Assembly (NCBI GenBank): GCA_963693285.1 | Contig: OY848917.1 | Coordinates: 2,501 to 66,500, forward strand | Direction of reading: 5' to 3' | DNA length: 64,000 bases | DNA from: Xestospongia muta | Taxonomy: Eukaryota; Porifera; Demospongiae; Haplosclerida; Petrosiidae | Part shown: positions 47,642 through 58,499 of the stretch, in pieces | Numbering within the stretch: the stretch's first letter is position 1 | How the letters are laid out: every line of letters starts with the position of its first letter | Program-made: the position numbers and the translations under genes | Notes under the pieces: generated by a model | Databases searched by the model: none | What the model was told of the DNA's origin: nothing | What the model saw: only the letters and a program-made list of their open reading frames with translations

Positions 47642-47751
47642 TTGCTGCATATTCAAAAGCTCTTAAATATGCTCATAAGCCAGTGTCTCAAATCAAAGTA
47701 TTTTTGGGTATAAATTAAAATATCACATAGAAATATTTCATATTTATATCA

Positions 47752-48684
47752 CATAGAAATTCTGATGGTAATCTTCAAAAAACATTTAGAGAACAAGAGG
47801 TTAGTTATTATGTGTATAATTTGGTTATCTCTTAATCTGTACAGTCTCCAGATAAACAATATAATGGAGACTTGGTCTCGTATGATTCCATAAGAAATTG
47901 GCTTGCTGAACATTGTATACCACTTGTTAGAGAAATCACCTTTCAAAATGGCGAGGTATATTTTCATAATTATTGGTAATTAGTTAATTATTTCATTAGG
48001 AACTCACTGAGGAGGGGCTTCCCTTTTTGATTCTTTTTTTATCACCCGAAACAAGCAGATGTTAAGACTGTATTTCAGAGGAGAGTGGAGGAAGAATTAA
48101 TTGACCAGAAAGGTTTATCTCCACTAGTTAATAATGTTATGTAATGTTATGTAATAGGTTCTGTTAATTTTGTAACTGCTGATGGAATCAAATTTGCTCA
48201 TTTACTAAGTCATCTTGGAAAATCAAAGAAGGTTTGCAGCAGTTTTGTAATAACTTTATTTATTGACTTAATAATAGGATCTACTTGTTTTAGTGATTGA
48301 CAATTTTCGTCACATGTATGTCTATCCTAACTTTGATGATATACAGTCAGTGAAACCACACCCATTAATTACTCTTATTGTTAAATTTTATATATGCAGT
48401 GTAAAGGTAAATTAAAACAATTTATTAAGGACCTTCACAGTGGCAAACTACATCGTGAATTTCTTTATGGACCAGGGGTAAGTACAACCCCTACAATTTA
48501 TTATTAACATTATCAATAGGGGCATCATCATGGAGGACAACAGCACCAACCTCCCCAGCAACCCTAGGACCATGAGAAGAAGGCAGCTGAGGGAGATCCT
48601 CCTCAACAACCACCTAAGAGTACTTTTAAGAATCTTCAACCTGTAAATTTGTGATACAGTTTACTAGAACATGATGAACTATAA
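47752..48684 (+). pseudogene. 3' half of ERp44-like ER thioredoxin protein, decayed
   Basis: Eight exons are visible: about 47752-47798, 47845-47955, 48000-48112, 48158-48231, 48278-48349, 48400-48477 and 48520 to the end, with a short one before. They give SIRNWLAEHCIPLVREITFQ, ELTEEGLPFLILF, VFQRRVEEELIDQK, DLLVLVIDNFRHMYVYPNF and KGKLKQFIKDLHSGKLHREF, matching the C-terminal half of ERp44, which retains client proteins in the early secretory pathway. The catalytic CRFS-containing first domain is missing. Defects: one extra T in a T7 run at about 48034, TAG at 48565 and TGA at 48652. After the TGA the same frame continues to YSLLEHDEL and TAA, a perfect HDEL retrieval signal, so the decay is recent. 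A His/Gln/Pro-rich stretch precedes the tail. Confidence 0.8.
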
Positions 48685-49470
48685 TATATTTTGTTAATTT
48701 ATTGGTTTAAAAATTACTGTAATTAGGTTTATATACAAAACTTTAACAACATTTCTGAGCACAAACAATCACTAGTACTCCACTTAACAAGGACCTATAT
48801 AGCAAACCTCATAAAAATTTGAAGTGATTTCACTACCTATCTATCACTTTAGGCCTTTTTGGCTTGAGACCATGGTCCAACCAAAAATTGAGAATTTTGT
48901 CCACACCACAAAATCACTTGAAATTTTATTGGAGTTAGCTATATAGATCCTTCTTAAATGACATTATTATTACTGTTATCAAATGTGCTAGATTTTTAAA
49001 AACATATTATAATAATACCCTTTGTTCTACTAGTACATTAATTTTACATGTACATGTAATTAATGAATTCAGAGAGATTAGTGTAAACAAGGATTGGTCC
49101 ATGGTCTGTAATAAAAAATGAGCCAAGATCATATAATTACTTTTTATGGTGTTAGCTATATAGGTCATTGTTAAGCAGAGTAAAGTCTGTAAAAAAGCTA
49201 GATTCATAATTTTACATGTCCATGTACCTGTAGGTAACCAATCACTTTAAATTTCAACTATAATACTAACTACAGAGCTGTAGTACATATCAAATATTCT
49301 TAGTAGTCAATACATTTATCAGTAGATTCTCTTTCATAACATTATATAACAAAAAGATCCATAGTTATGACTGTGTTCAATGACAAGAAGAAATATTTTA
49401 TTTTGTAAAAATATGAATATGTTCATAAAATAAACTCATAAATATATTAATTATAGTATTCAACCAGCAG
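48685..49470. other. Intergenic, dispersed repeat, no gene
   Basis: An inverted copy of the dispersed ACATGTACAT / AGAACAAAGG repeat lies at about 48995-49065. No exon recognised. Confidence 0.55.
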
Positions 49471-49952
49471 TTAGTCCATTTCCTCATAATCATCATCCTC
49501 ACTATCATAATATTCTTCCCATTCATCATCACTATCCCATTCTGTTTCATCAATTTCCCATTCTTTATCGTCACTTAGGCTTTCTTCTTCATCACTTTCA
49601 CTAAAATTGTATTTCATTCGTTTACATTGTCTTTTTGAGCATTTTTGGGATACTATTTCCTCCTCATTGCTGGAAAAATATGGTATTTTTTTAGCAGGAC
49701 GTTTAACTGGACTCTCATCTGAAACAGTCAGTTCATAATCTTGTTCCAGTACTAGTCTATTTTAAGTAACGTATGACATATATTTGTTACTATATTTATT
49801 ACCTTGATTGCATCTCTTCCATTGGTGATATAGTTTGTTGTTTGTCTTGATCAAGTGAACTAAGTTGTATTTTCAGTTCTTTGATTGTGTTTGCTTGATC
49901 TGTTAGCTCAGATGTTAAGACTTCCTCTCTATAAAAGAAGATTGTTATCCCT

Positions 49953-49990
<38 letters not shown>

Positions 49991-50357
49991 CTTACCTTTT
50001 CAAACAACTTTTCTTATTAGCTTCCATCTTGTATTGCGGTGACAAATACTGAATTTCTAACAATTCATGTTTTTGCTGTATCTCTTCAAACTTATCTACC
50101 AAACTCTACATTAAATAACAATATTGACAGATACAACCAGTTTTAAATCTAGTCATACCAGAAATGCTTCTATAGTAAACTCATGAAGTTTGGCTACTAG
50201 TGGGATATACTTTGATCTCCTTTTGTCAAGTATCAAGATCTCTTCAACTTGAAGCTAGTTATAAGACAAGCTGTTGATATACTGAATTTATGTAGAACTG
50301 ATTCTCTTTTTTTTGGTTTTGTGTAAGTTGCTGGACTTCGTTCTCTTTCACTTCAAG
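49471..50357 (-). CDS. 3' part of a coiled-coil protein with acidic tail
   Basis: Minus-strand exons at about 50254-50159, 50105-49996, 49928-49803 and 49756-49471, with one more upstream near 50357-50300, join without a stop. Pieces: LEVKENEVQQLTQ, LVAKLHEFTIEAF, SLVDKFEEIQQKHELLEIQY, LTSELTDQANTIKELKIQLS, then KRPAKKIPYFSSNEEE, a Cys/Lys patch (KCSKRQCKRMKY) and a long Asp/Glu tail to the TAA at 49471. Coiled coil, basic-Cys patch and acidic tail recall the C-terminus of chromokinesin-like proteins, but no motor is present and the similarity is weak. The upstream side is cut by the duplicated block starting at 50380. Confidence 0.5.
49953..49990. repeat. (CT)n microsatellite
   Basis: An uninterrupted run of CT dinucleotides within an intron of the coiled-coil gene. 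Confidence 0.95.
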
Positions 50358-50379
50358 CTATAGGAGAATGCCTTGATAT

Positions 50380-50870
50380 AATGTAACATTAAAGTATTGC
50401 CTTAGTGTATGTTCATACTAATGCCTTATCTTAGTGGTTGGTAATGTGAGACTAAATGCTTTTTATGTATTTTTATAAATTCATAATTATTATTGAGCAC
50501 ATTAGTGCTTGGTATGGATGGATGACCCCACAAAAGAATGCCTTCCACATTCAATCTGTTATATCACAATACATTCAAATAGCCATAAATTTTGACTTAT
50601 AAGCTATTCAAACCCCTGCTTGCCATTATCAAGTCTTTCACAGGTAGTAAGACTTACAATATCATTATAAAGTGTTGCTAAAATGGAGAACTGGGAACTA
50701 GCTATACAGCCATGTTTTCTATTTCCTTCTCCTGTACCAACACAGAAATTAGCAAAGTTTGCACTAAATCCATGACTTCATAAGCATAGAAAGAATCCTT
50801 AGGAACACACTATGCACAACTTTCTCATAACTAGAAATTGTGGGATCCCTATCTTGTTTTTACATGTTGT
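50380..50870. repeat. Duplicated block (partner 38360-38830)
   Basis: Collinear with 38360-38830 and ending in the start of the exon 2 copy (CATAACTAGAAATTGTGGG). It is truncated there, where a B-type fragment begins. Confidence 0.9.
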
Positions 50871-50874
50871 AGTA

Positions 50875-51299
50875 GGTACCATCACAAGACTGGGTGGAGG
50901 TTAAGTTGTTAGGTTAACCAGCAATAGAGAAGTGTCAGTTGTTGTTGGTGGCATTTGTGGAGCTATTCTTGGTGTAGTTGTTGCAATTAATGTTAATAAA
51001 TCATTACCAAAAAAAGCAAGAAGGAATAAATGAAATATTACAAAATATGTGTCTTCACATTTACCACATTGAGGAAAGATTTGTTGAAGCAAACACTCGT
51101 TTCAAATCATCAACAGTTGATTATCTTGTTGGTAAACAAATCCAAGGTATGTAGTAGACCTAATGGTACTCAAGTTACACATAAAGTTATACCAGAAACA
51201 AGAAAACTAAAGGACTATTGCTAACAATTAAAAGATGCAGCAACTCTAGAGGACTTCATTATGATATTAAGTCAACATTATAGCTACCTGGAAGTGTAA
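50875..51299 (+). pseudogene. B-type fragment, copy B2
   Basis: Begins in the hydrophobic part (VVVGGICGAILGVVVA-like) and runs to the TAA at 51297-51299, with IYHIEERFVEANTRFKSS, SRPNGTQVTHKVIPE and LKDYC then QLKDAATLEDFIMI. Collinear with B3 (53900-54330), which lets the changes be read: a 4-nt insertion near 51150 and a CAA to TAA change at 51222. The N-terminal helices are missing. Confidence 0.75.
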
Positions 51300-51809
51300 A
51301 CAATATACATTATTTTGTTGTTGAATTTGTTAGCATTTCTATTGTAATCATATTTAGTGTGATTGTTCATTTTGTGATTGTTTTGCTGATAATAATAAAA
51401 TTAACACAAAAATGAATTAACTGTACATAATATTGTAATATTTGTGATTGTATTATTTTAGACACTGCTTTTGTAAACTAGTTACAATACATATATACAT
51501 TCATTGATACAGCTGTTTTCTGTGGATGAGAGGACAAAAGTAGAGGAGTGTCCGAGATATTAATTTAATAAAAATTGAACCAATAAAATAAAACATCAGC
51601 TGATGACAATTTGTTAGTAGGCAAATACTACAATCCATTTTGTAGTTTAGGAATTCTGTCTAACATTAGAAAAGTGTTAGGGTTTTTAAATACTGTCACA
51701 CTCACTACTGGTTGCCAGTGGTGAGTGGAGTGTAACAATCATAGTGTATATATTGAATGCCATAGCAAAAAACGTCACTCCTCCGTTAATAACTCGAGAA
51801 GGTAAACAA
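51300..51809. other. Flank shared with 54331-54810, no gene
   Basis: The sequence between B2 and A3 is repeated between B3 and A4, so B and A copies were duplicated together as a B-A unit. No exon. Confidence 0.75.
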
Positions 51810-52706
51810 ATGGCGTCTAAATCAGGTTCTTGTCCTGAAACTTTTGATTTATTTACAGATGCTTCCAATGCTATTGCTAAAGTTGAAGAGGTTCCTAAAG
51901 AATTCTTAAAGCTAATTGGAGTTGTACAAGATGCTAAAACGTCGATAAATGAAGCAAGAATCAAGGATGAAGATGTTGCTACCGCCATTATCCAAGCAAA
52001 TGAAGCTGTTATTATATTGCTTTTGTTCATGCTCGTTCCTATATCACCAAATGTTATGAGGTTGCTGACTATATCTGTGATGAAGAAGAAAACTTTGTTA
52101 AAGCAATAGAGAAAGGAAATGTGGCAGGATTCAAGGATTTTATCGAGGAAGTTTTGGATAAATCAAAAAAATGTCAGAAAGACATTACAACTTTTTTACA
52201 CTTTATTCAAAAGGAGAAGCTGAAAATAATTGAAGAGGAGAAGAAAGGTGTAACTGGTGGAGGATTAGTTTCTGCTGGAGGTGGAGTGATAGTAGCTGGA
52301 GCTCTTTTAATTGGACCTCAAGCAATTGTAACTGTTCCTACATTACTGGGGGTTGGACTATTTGGGGCTGCAGCAGGTACAATATATAGTGCAGTGTGGG
52401 GATCTTCACTCAACCAATTTTATGGAAAAGCCATCAAAGCTTTTGAAGAGTTGAGAGAAGCTCTTGTAAAGATTGAAAAAGCCATAAGGAAAGTTAATGA
52501 ACAACTTAAACTAGGAATTGATAATAATTTAAGTGACATAAAAGAAAAGGCTGATAAGTTTGACAAAACTTTTATGAAAAATAGCATTATAAAGAAGACT
52601 CAAGGCAGTTAAACTCTCATCGGATCTTTTAAAGCTATACTGCAGACCATTGAAAGATGCCAAAGATCTGGAAGATTTCAAAATGATATACAAAGCAAGT
52701 ACATAG
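51810..52706 (+). pseudogene. A-type helical membrane-hairpin protein, copy A3
   Basis: Start ATGGCGTCTAAATCAGG at 51810 opens MASKSGSCPETFDLFTDASN in frame with the family, so this copy shows what the ancestral N-terminus looked like. A 2-nt insertion near 52013 shifts the frame; the body then continues from HARSYITKC to the hairpin VTGGGLVSAGGGVIVAG and the second helical part. A second shift near 52600 precedes the tail LKDAKDLEDFKM-like end at TAG 52704. About 18 residues before the hairpin are deleted relative to A2. It has one SNAIAKVE repeat, not two. Confidence 0.85.
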
Positions 52707-53179
52707 ACAATGAAACTCTGAAATTTGCTTTTCTGAACTGCTAATGTTTTTGTGTATTATTATTAGCTAGTAGTTGTCTTTTTGATTGTTTAAATGACCC
52801 TTTTGTTAAAATTATTGTGAAATGCCAAAAGTAAAATAATCTATTATCAACTTGCTATTTTATGAAATAAAGGACTCTTGAATACATCATGTGGACATTC
52901 ACTCACTAACAAACAAGTAATGAATATAATTATACTACATTGTGGTATGCAATAAATACAATATTACTGTTAGGTTATATCACTAGTGGGTGGGATGTCC
53001 CATTTTGTAACTGGATAATTTAGATGTAACCAATATCTGGATTATGTCATTGCATTGATCATTATTTCCTATAAAAACACGTGAATTGTTGTACTTTCTA
53101 ACTATGGAATGGGCAAAGTCTTTTGAAGCTGTTGGGCTTTATTACAGAGGATACATTGATGGATAAGAGCTGGATGTGA
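52707..53179. other. 3' flank of A3, no gene
   Basis: 52720-53030 matches the A2 flank. After that the sequence is unique and AT-rich. Confidence 0.6.
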
Positions 53180-53300
53180 CTATGATGACATCATAATGAA
53201 ATGACACTAGTGATGTCATCATATTGATGACATCACCTAAACCCTAAACCAAACCTAACATTATTAACTCTATGACACATAGTGATGTCATCATAGGACA
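53180..53300. promoter_or_regulatory. Cluster of TGATGTCA / TGACATCA sites
   Basis: Four CRE-like octamers lie within about 110 bp: TGACATCA near 53187, TGATGTCA near 53213, TGACATCA near 53229 and TGATGTCA near 53284. A short CCTAAACCCTAAACC telomere-like string is between them. TGATGTCA differs from the CREB/ATF site TGACGTCA by one CpG base. Function is untested. Confidence 0.4.
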
Positions 53301-53302
53301 AG

Positions 53303-53524
53303 TTGTTACATCATCAGTCAAGTTACACCAAGAAGCACCCGGATGGCATTGTTGAAGACCACAAGAAATCAACTGGCACAACATATGGTACTAGAACAAG
53401 TACCAGAGTTAAAAGATGTCATGAAAATAAAGCTGACTCTGCTGATAAAGAAAATGAAAACACTGAATTGAAAAATGTCTCTGAAGCTGTTAATAAGGTA
53501 AGTCATATACCAAGTGTTTGTTGA
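53303..53524 (+). CDS. Possible exon, Lys/Glu-rich
   Basis: The frame gives TGTTYGTRTSTRVKRCHENK and ENTELKNVSEAVNK, then GTAAGTCAT, a good splice donor at 53498. Its apparent first codon is TTG, so the true start is elsewhere. It may be the first exon of the B3 copy or of an unrelated gene. Low certainty. Confidence 0.25.
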   Translation: MLHHQSSYTKKHPDGIVEDHKKSTGTTYGTRTSTRVKRCHENKADSADKENENTELKNVSEAVNKVSHIPSVC

Positions 53525-53639
53525 TGTCAAAATTCATACATCTTATTAGAAATATATAAGACTATTTTGGAAACAAACTGTTGGCAAAAATGTGAATTTT
53601 TGATGGTGCACCTTTTTCAGTTGGAGAAAAGCGATATCT

Positions 53640-54330
53640 AGATTGTCAGTGTGGTACGTAATACTACAAGAGTACAGAAAAATCTAGGACAAAGACACAT
53701 AATTGTGTCTACGCTCTTGAAACTCATCTTAGAGCTGTCTCCAGAAATGACCAAAAATGGTTTACTTGAGCTCTCTAAACTTATTCCCATTTTAAAGCAA
53801 AAACCAGCTCTGTCAACTGCCTTTGTTCATCCTTGATCTTATATTACCAAATGTCATGAGTTAGCTGACTATATCTGTGATATCAAAACATAACAATTGG
53901 TGCTAGAGCAGGTATCATCACAGGATTTGCTGGGGGTGGAGAGGTTGGGTTAGTTACTGGTATAGGAGTGTTGATTGTTGCAGGTTGCATTTGTGGAGCT
54001 ATTCTTGGTGTAGTTGTTGCAATGTTAATAAATCGTAACCAAAACAAGCAAGATGAAATAACTGAAATATTACAAAATATGCTTCTTCACATTTACCACA
54101 TTGAGGAAAGATTTGTTGAAGTAAACACTTGTTTCAAATCATCAACAGTTGATTATCTTGTTGGTAAACAAATCCAAGGTAGTAGTAGACCTAATGGTAC
54201 TCAAGTTACAGATAAAGTTATACCAGAAGCAAGAAAACTAAAGGACTATTGCCAACAATTAAAAGATGCAGCTACTCTAGAGGACTTCATTATGATATTA
54301 AGTCAACATTATAATTACCTGGAAGTGTAA
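53640..54330 (+). pseudogene. B-type helical membrane protein, copy B3
   Basis: The N-terminal part reads ELSPEMTKNGLLELSKLIPI and TAFVHP, then TGA at 53834 where B4 has CGA, then SYITKCHELADYICD. A deletion removes the coiled coil, and after a frameshift come a Gly-rich hydrophobic stretch (GAGIITGFAGGGEVGLV-like), AGCICGAILGVVVAMLINRN, IYHIEERFVEVNTCFKSS and the tail LKDYCQQLKDAATLEDFIMI to TAA 54328. The C-terminal 120 codons are open. Confidence 0.8.
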
Positions 54331-54810
54331 ACAATATATACTATTTTGTTGATGAATTTGTTAGCATTTCTAATGTAATCATATTTAATATGATTGCTCA
54401 TTTTGTGATAGTTTTGCTGATAATAATAGTAAAGATAATATTATTTTATAAATTTAAAAATTAATTAATTATATATACATAATATATTGATTATTACTAT
54501 CTGTGGATGATATGTAGATAGGGTAAGAAGTCAGAGAAGTGTCTTGCTACAGTTTTCTTCGAGATAGCTGTTTTTCAAAAATTAAACCATAAATGATAAT
54601 ACATCAGTTGGTGACAGTTTGATAGTAGACCAATACAACAATCCATTTTGTAGTTATTAAATATACTCAAGTAATGAAGGAATTCTGTCTGACATTAGAA
54701 AAGTGCTACTTTATATATATTATGACACTCATTATTACTAGTGGGCTAGTGGTGGGTGGAGTGCAATTTGAATGACATTTATAGCAAAAACGTCACTCCT
54801 CTGTTAACAA

Positions 54811-55010
54811 ATGGCGTCTAAATCAGGTTCTTGTCCTGATCCTTTTGATTTCTTACAGATGCTTCCAATGCTATTGCTAAAGTTGAAGAGGTTCCCAAAG
54901 AGCTAGTTTAAATCTAGTGGGAGTTATGGAAGATGCTAAAACGTTGATAGATGAAGCAAAGATGAAGACATTGCTACTGCCATTATTCAAGCAGATAGAC
55001 CAGTCTTTTT
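54811..55010 (+). pseudogene. A-type fragment, copy A4
   Basis: Begins with ATGGCGTCTAAATCAGG, as in A3, and shares the following 190 bases with several short deletions. It ends abruptly in the ATTGCTACTGCCATTAT region, where an inverted fragment of the same family begins. Frame lost after about 12 codons. Confidence 0.8.
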
Positions 55011-55130
55011 TTTCACATTTCCTTCCTCTATTACTTTGATACAACATTCTTCTTCAATGCACAAATAGTCATCAGTCTCATATATAACATTTGGTGATAT
55101 AGGAAAAAGCATGAACAAAAGTTGTTATCA
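55010..55130 (-). pseudogene. Inverted A/B-type fragment
   Basis: On the minus strand it reads FVHAFSYITKCY, then a Cys/Glu-rich CIEEECCIKVIEEGNV, i.e. the conserved middle helix pair of the family, inverted and directly abutting A4. Such a head-to-head junction of two fragments points to a fold-back rearrangement. Confidence 0.75.
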
Positions 55131-55134
55131 ATAA

Positions 55135-56177
55135 TTTAAAAGGTGTTTAAATCATAGATATCAGAGTATATATCTATGCTTCAATTTACATCATAAGCTA
55201 AATGGAATTGTTATTGCACAGTTTGGGATGGAATTGAAACAAATGTTCATGTTTTGCTACATAGTTGTATCAGGTGTAAAATTCATTCATATGCTTACCT
55301 TGTCATAAATATGATTATGAATATGTGTTCATGTCTTATACTACATTCATAAGATAAACAAACACTAAATTGATCAAATTTTGTCACCATCAAATTAAAT
55401 AGCTATACGTAGATAAACAATAGATGTAAATTCAATTACAATGGTTTTGCTAAAGCAAGCATAATAACCACCCTTGACCTAACAAGAAATGTAACAAAAC
55501 ATGATTTCTGTTAAATCACTATCCCAAACTGTTTAACATAATGAATATACACATAGATTAACTATTACATTATCATAAAAAATGACATTAATTTAATAGT
55601 CATTATTGATTTTGATTTTTATAGTTATATATCATAGTTCAGAGGATGCGTTATATAAACCTGTCAAAAAGAGAATCTGTAAAAATATCACTAAATTGTG
55701 ATATCATTCATAAAACTTCAAGTTGGCATGTTTATATAACTCATATAAATCAATCAACTGTGATACATCTGATATAACTTATCATGAGATTTATAGTACC
55801 TGTTATTATCACCAATATAATATAGCATGTGGCCATTGAGCAATAGTTATTTAAAATCTCAGATTGGCAGGTTTGCTAATAGATTCATCAATGATGAGAG
55901 AACTGATAGAACAGGTCCATATAAGTTATACAGACCTGATGACAAACTTTATCAATTATAAGTCAGCTACTTTACTGTTTATGAAGGGAGTTTAAGCTAT
56001 CAGATAAAATATGAATTTGTCATACATAAATATATATATATATGTGTGCGTGTATGCAAAATCGATATTTGGAATTACTCTAGAATGGGTGGATCATTAT
56101 AACAATATTCATAGTCTCTAAAATACCCAACACTCTCTCAATGTACAGACGTTCCTAATATATCGAGTTTTTTCAAC
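55135..56177. other. Intergenic, no gene
   Basis: AT-rich. From about 56060 the sequence is the reverse complement of 42980-43080, the left border of the B1/B4 inverted pair. A short (TA)n run lies at 56029-56043. Confidence 0.6.
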
Positions 56178-57203
56178 ATGGCTTTCAAACTAGAAACTAA
56201 GCAGAGTTCTGCCATTGACGGTTGTGTCAATCAACTTGACACACTTGTCAATACTGTCACAGAAACAATACCAGCTATGTCAACTGAGCTCTCTAAGCTG
56301 CTTTCTGATTTGAAAGAAAAGCCATCCATGTCAACTGCCTTTGTTCATGCTCGATCTTATATCACCAAATGTCATGAGTTAGCTGACTATGTCTGTGATG
56401 AGGAACAATATACTATCAAAGCAATAGAAGAAGAGAATGTGGAAGAATTCAAGGATTACTTGGAAGAGGTCTTGTCTAAATCAAAAGGATGTCACAAAGA
56501 CCTACAGACTCTTTTAGAGTTTATAGAAAGAGAAGAGAGACAATTTAATGAAAAAGAGAATCCACTCACAAGGAAAGAGTTTATTGAGAGAGAACAGAGA
56601 CATTTCAATGAAGAAGAGGATTCACTCACAAGGAAAAACAACGCTCTGATAAACACAGGAATAGGGATTGTAGCAGGTATTGCACTGGGTATTCTTGGAG
56701 GCATACTACTGAGATTATACTGTAATGTTGGAGTACTTGTGGTAGCAGGAATAGTTGTTGAAGCTGTGATTGTTGCAATGGCTAAAATAATGGCTTTTGT
56801 TAAAGGTATTATTGCTCTGATCAGGGCAGTAACATTTGTTAAACCTGTGATTGATGCAATGTCTAAAATAATGGCTTTTGTTAAAGTTGGAGTAATGGGC
56901 ATAATAATACATCTGAAAAGAAAGGCTCAGGTTTCTCATCAAGGGAATTCACACGAAATACAACTTCATCTGTACAACATTGAAAAACGATTAGGTGGAG
57001 TCAACTCTCGTTTTAAACTGACATTAGATGATTATCTTGTGAACAAACGATTCTATTATCAACATTAAGGTAACAAAAGTTCTACTATTCAAGCTATAAG
57101 AAAGGTGATATGTAAAGCAAGTTACTTAAAAGACCATTGCCAACCATTAAAAGATGCATCAACATTAAAAGGTTTCATTGCCCTCTGTTATGTGATGAAA
57201 TAA
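56178..57203 (+). pseudogene. B-type helical membrane protein, copy B4, one late stop
   Basis: From ATG 56178 the frame is open for 296 codons: DTLVNTVTETIPAMSTELSK, TAFVHARSYITKCHELADYV, an E/R-rich coiled coil with a duplicated REFIEREQRHFNEEE-like unit (about 56525-56640), a hydrophobic stretch (GIGIVAGIALGILGGILL and VGVLVVAGIVVEAVIV), a repeated AKIMAFVK unit, and LHLYNIEKRLGGVNSRFKLT. TAA at 57066 stands where the inverted partner B1 has CAA; beyond it the same frame runs to the family tail SYLKDHCQPLKDASTL and a final TAA at 57201. It is the best preserved B copy and may still make a protein lacking the last 45 residues. Confidence 0.8.
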
Positions 57204-57715
57204 TACATTAATGATAGTAGCCAATGAACTCTACACAACTAGTGAGTATATCCTTACTTTGTTCTTGTGATTTAGATTATTGAAAAATATTTACTTTTTG
57301 TTAATAATGATTAAAAGTTTTAAAAAAAATTAATTTCTTGTATTATGATGACTATACTATAGTATGTACTATGAAGATACTACTACAACATCTCCCTCTC
57401 CCACAATATACTGTCACCATATATACACTACTGTAGAGGAATTTATCATTGTTAAGTATATGTAGCATTGTAAACTATATTATTTGAATAGTAATATCAT
57501 GATACAAGAATAATAATATTTGGTTAACAAAAATTTTTTGCGTTGCATGTTATATGTCAACAATAAATTACTGATATCCCAGAAATATCATTTAATATTG
57601 TCATAGGTGGAGCACTGCATGATCTAACCATATTCACAGCTTTCTATGCGTGGTCACACGAGTAGTTGTTTGTTGGTAAGTCCTTCAAACATTAACTGAA
57701 TTTGTAGTAAAAGAA
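57204..57715. other. Right flank of the B1/B4 inverted pair
   Basis: Reverse complement of about 41230-41690 (for example ATATACTGTCACCATATA). The similarity ends near 57640. No gene. Confidence 0.8.
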
Positions 57716-57907
57716 ATGGCCAAAGCAGTTGTAGCTAAAGTTGGACAAACATTAGCTGAAATAAATGAGATACCAGAGTTAGATGAGGGAGCTGTTCCAG
57801 ACAAAAAAGTTGCTGATGCAGTAACTCAAGTGAAAGAGAATGTTAAAACTACTAGTAGAGTTGCTAGTTATCTTCAATATAGTATTTCTGAGTCTGAAAC
57901 TTACTAA
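57716..57907 (+). CDS. Short helical open frame, unknown
   Basis: ATG at 57716 (AAAGAAATGG) opens 63 codons: MAKAVVAKVGQTLAEINEIP, then a helical region ending NVKTTSRVASYLQYSISESE. The style resembles the helical exons at 32828-33302. It may be a first exon or a truncated gene. No downstream exon was found. Confidence 0.35.
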   Translation: MAKAVVAKVGQTLAEINEIPELDEGAVPDKKVADAVTQVKENVKTTSRVASYLQYSISESETY

Positions 57908-58435
57908 TAGGAGTACTGAGTGTTGGAATACGTGAGTGTAGAATGGTGAATTTTTTATATTAAGGCCGTTTTTGCAACAGCTATATAATCATGTTAGATA
58001 GTATATTCCTTAAAGTATCAAGTAATTTGTTTGAATTTTTGTGATCTTGCACTATGATTAGCAGCCCCCTATACAGACATGAATATAATTAGCGGTTATA
58101 CAAGACAATTATCACCCACCTCAGTGTCACAACTAATACAGTGCCAATGTATTGCAGCTTTATTAAGCATGATAATAGTGTAGTTCAACTTCTGTTTTTA
58201 GTAGCCACTGTAGATCTGGCAAGAAGTCATACTTGGCTGCATAAAGTTAATATTTAGGAATCAGTTTTAATTTAATTCATAAGTATTTACTTTCTGCTGA
58301 AGCTATAGACACTACCATTGCTATATTACAACAGGTCTGGAAAATAGTTAAGTTTATTATTATTACTTTAGTGAGACTTCTTTTAAGACTTTGTCAGTAC
58401 CTGTCATATTCTTAATGGGCTATTTATTGCCAAGT
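57908..58435. other. Intergenic, no clear gene
   Basis: A short exon-like piece near 58300-58340 (AIDTTIAILQQ, then GT) is the only protein-like signal. Confidence 0.4.
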
Positions 58436-58499
58436 GTTTTTCTATGATATATCAATGCTTTCTTTGAAGTAGAGTACATTTTGAATTCAAGGTTATTCT

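Noticed and set aside
31235..57203. Naming the helical family as apolipoprotein L or a ClyA-type protein
   Set aside because: Only the layout of helices and membrane hairpin is similar; I see no family-specific motif, so I keep it as a comparison.
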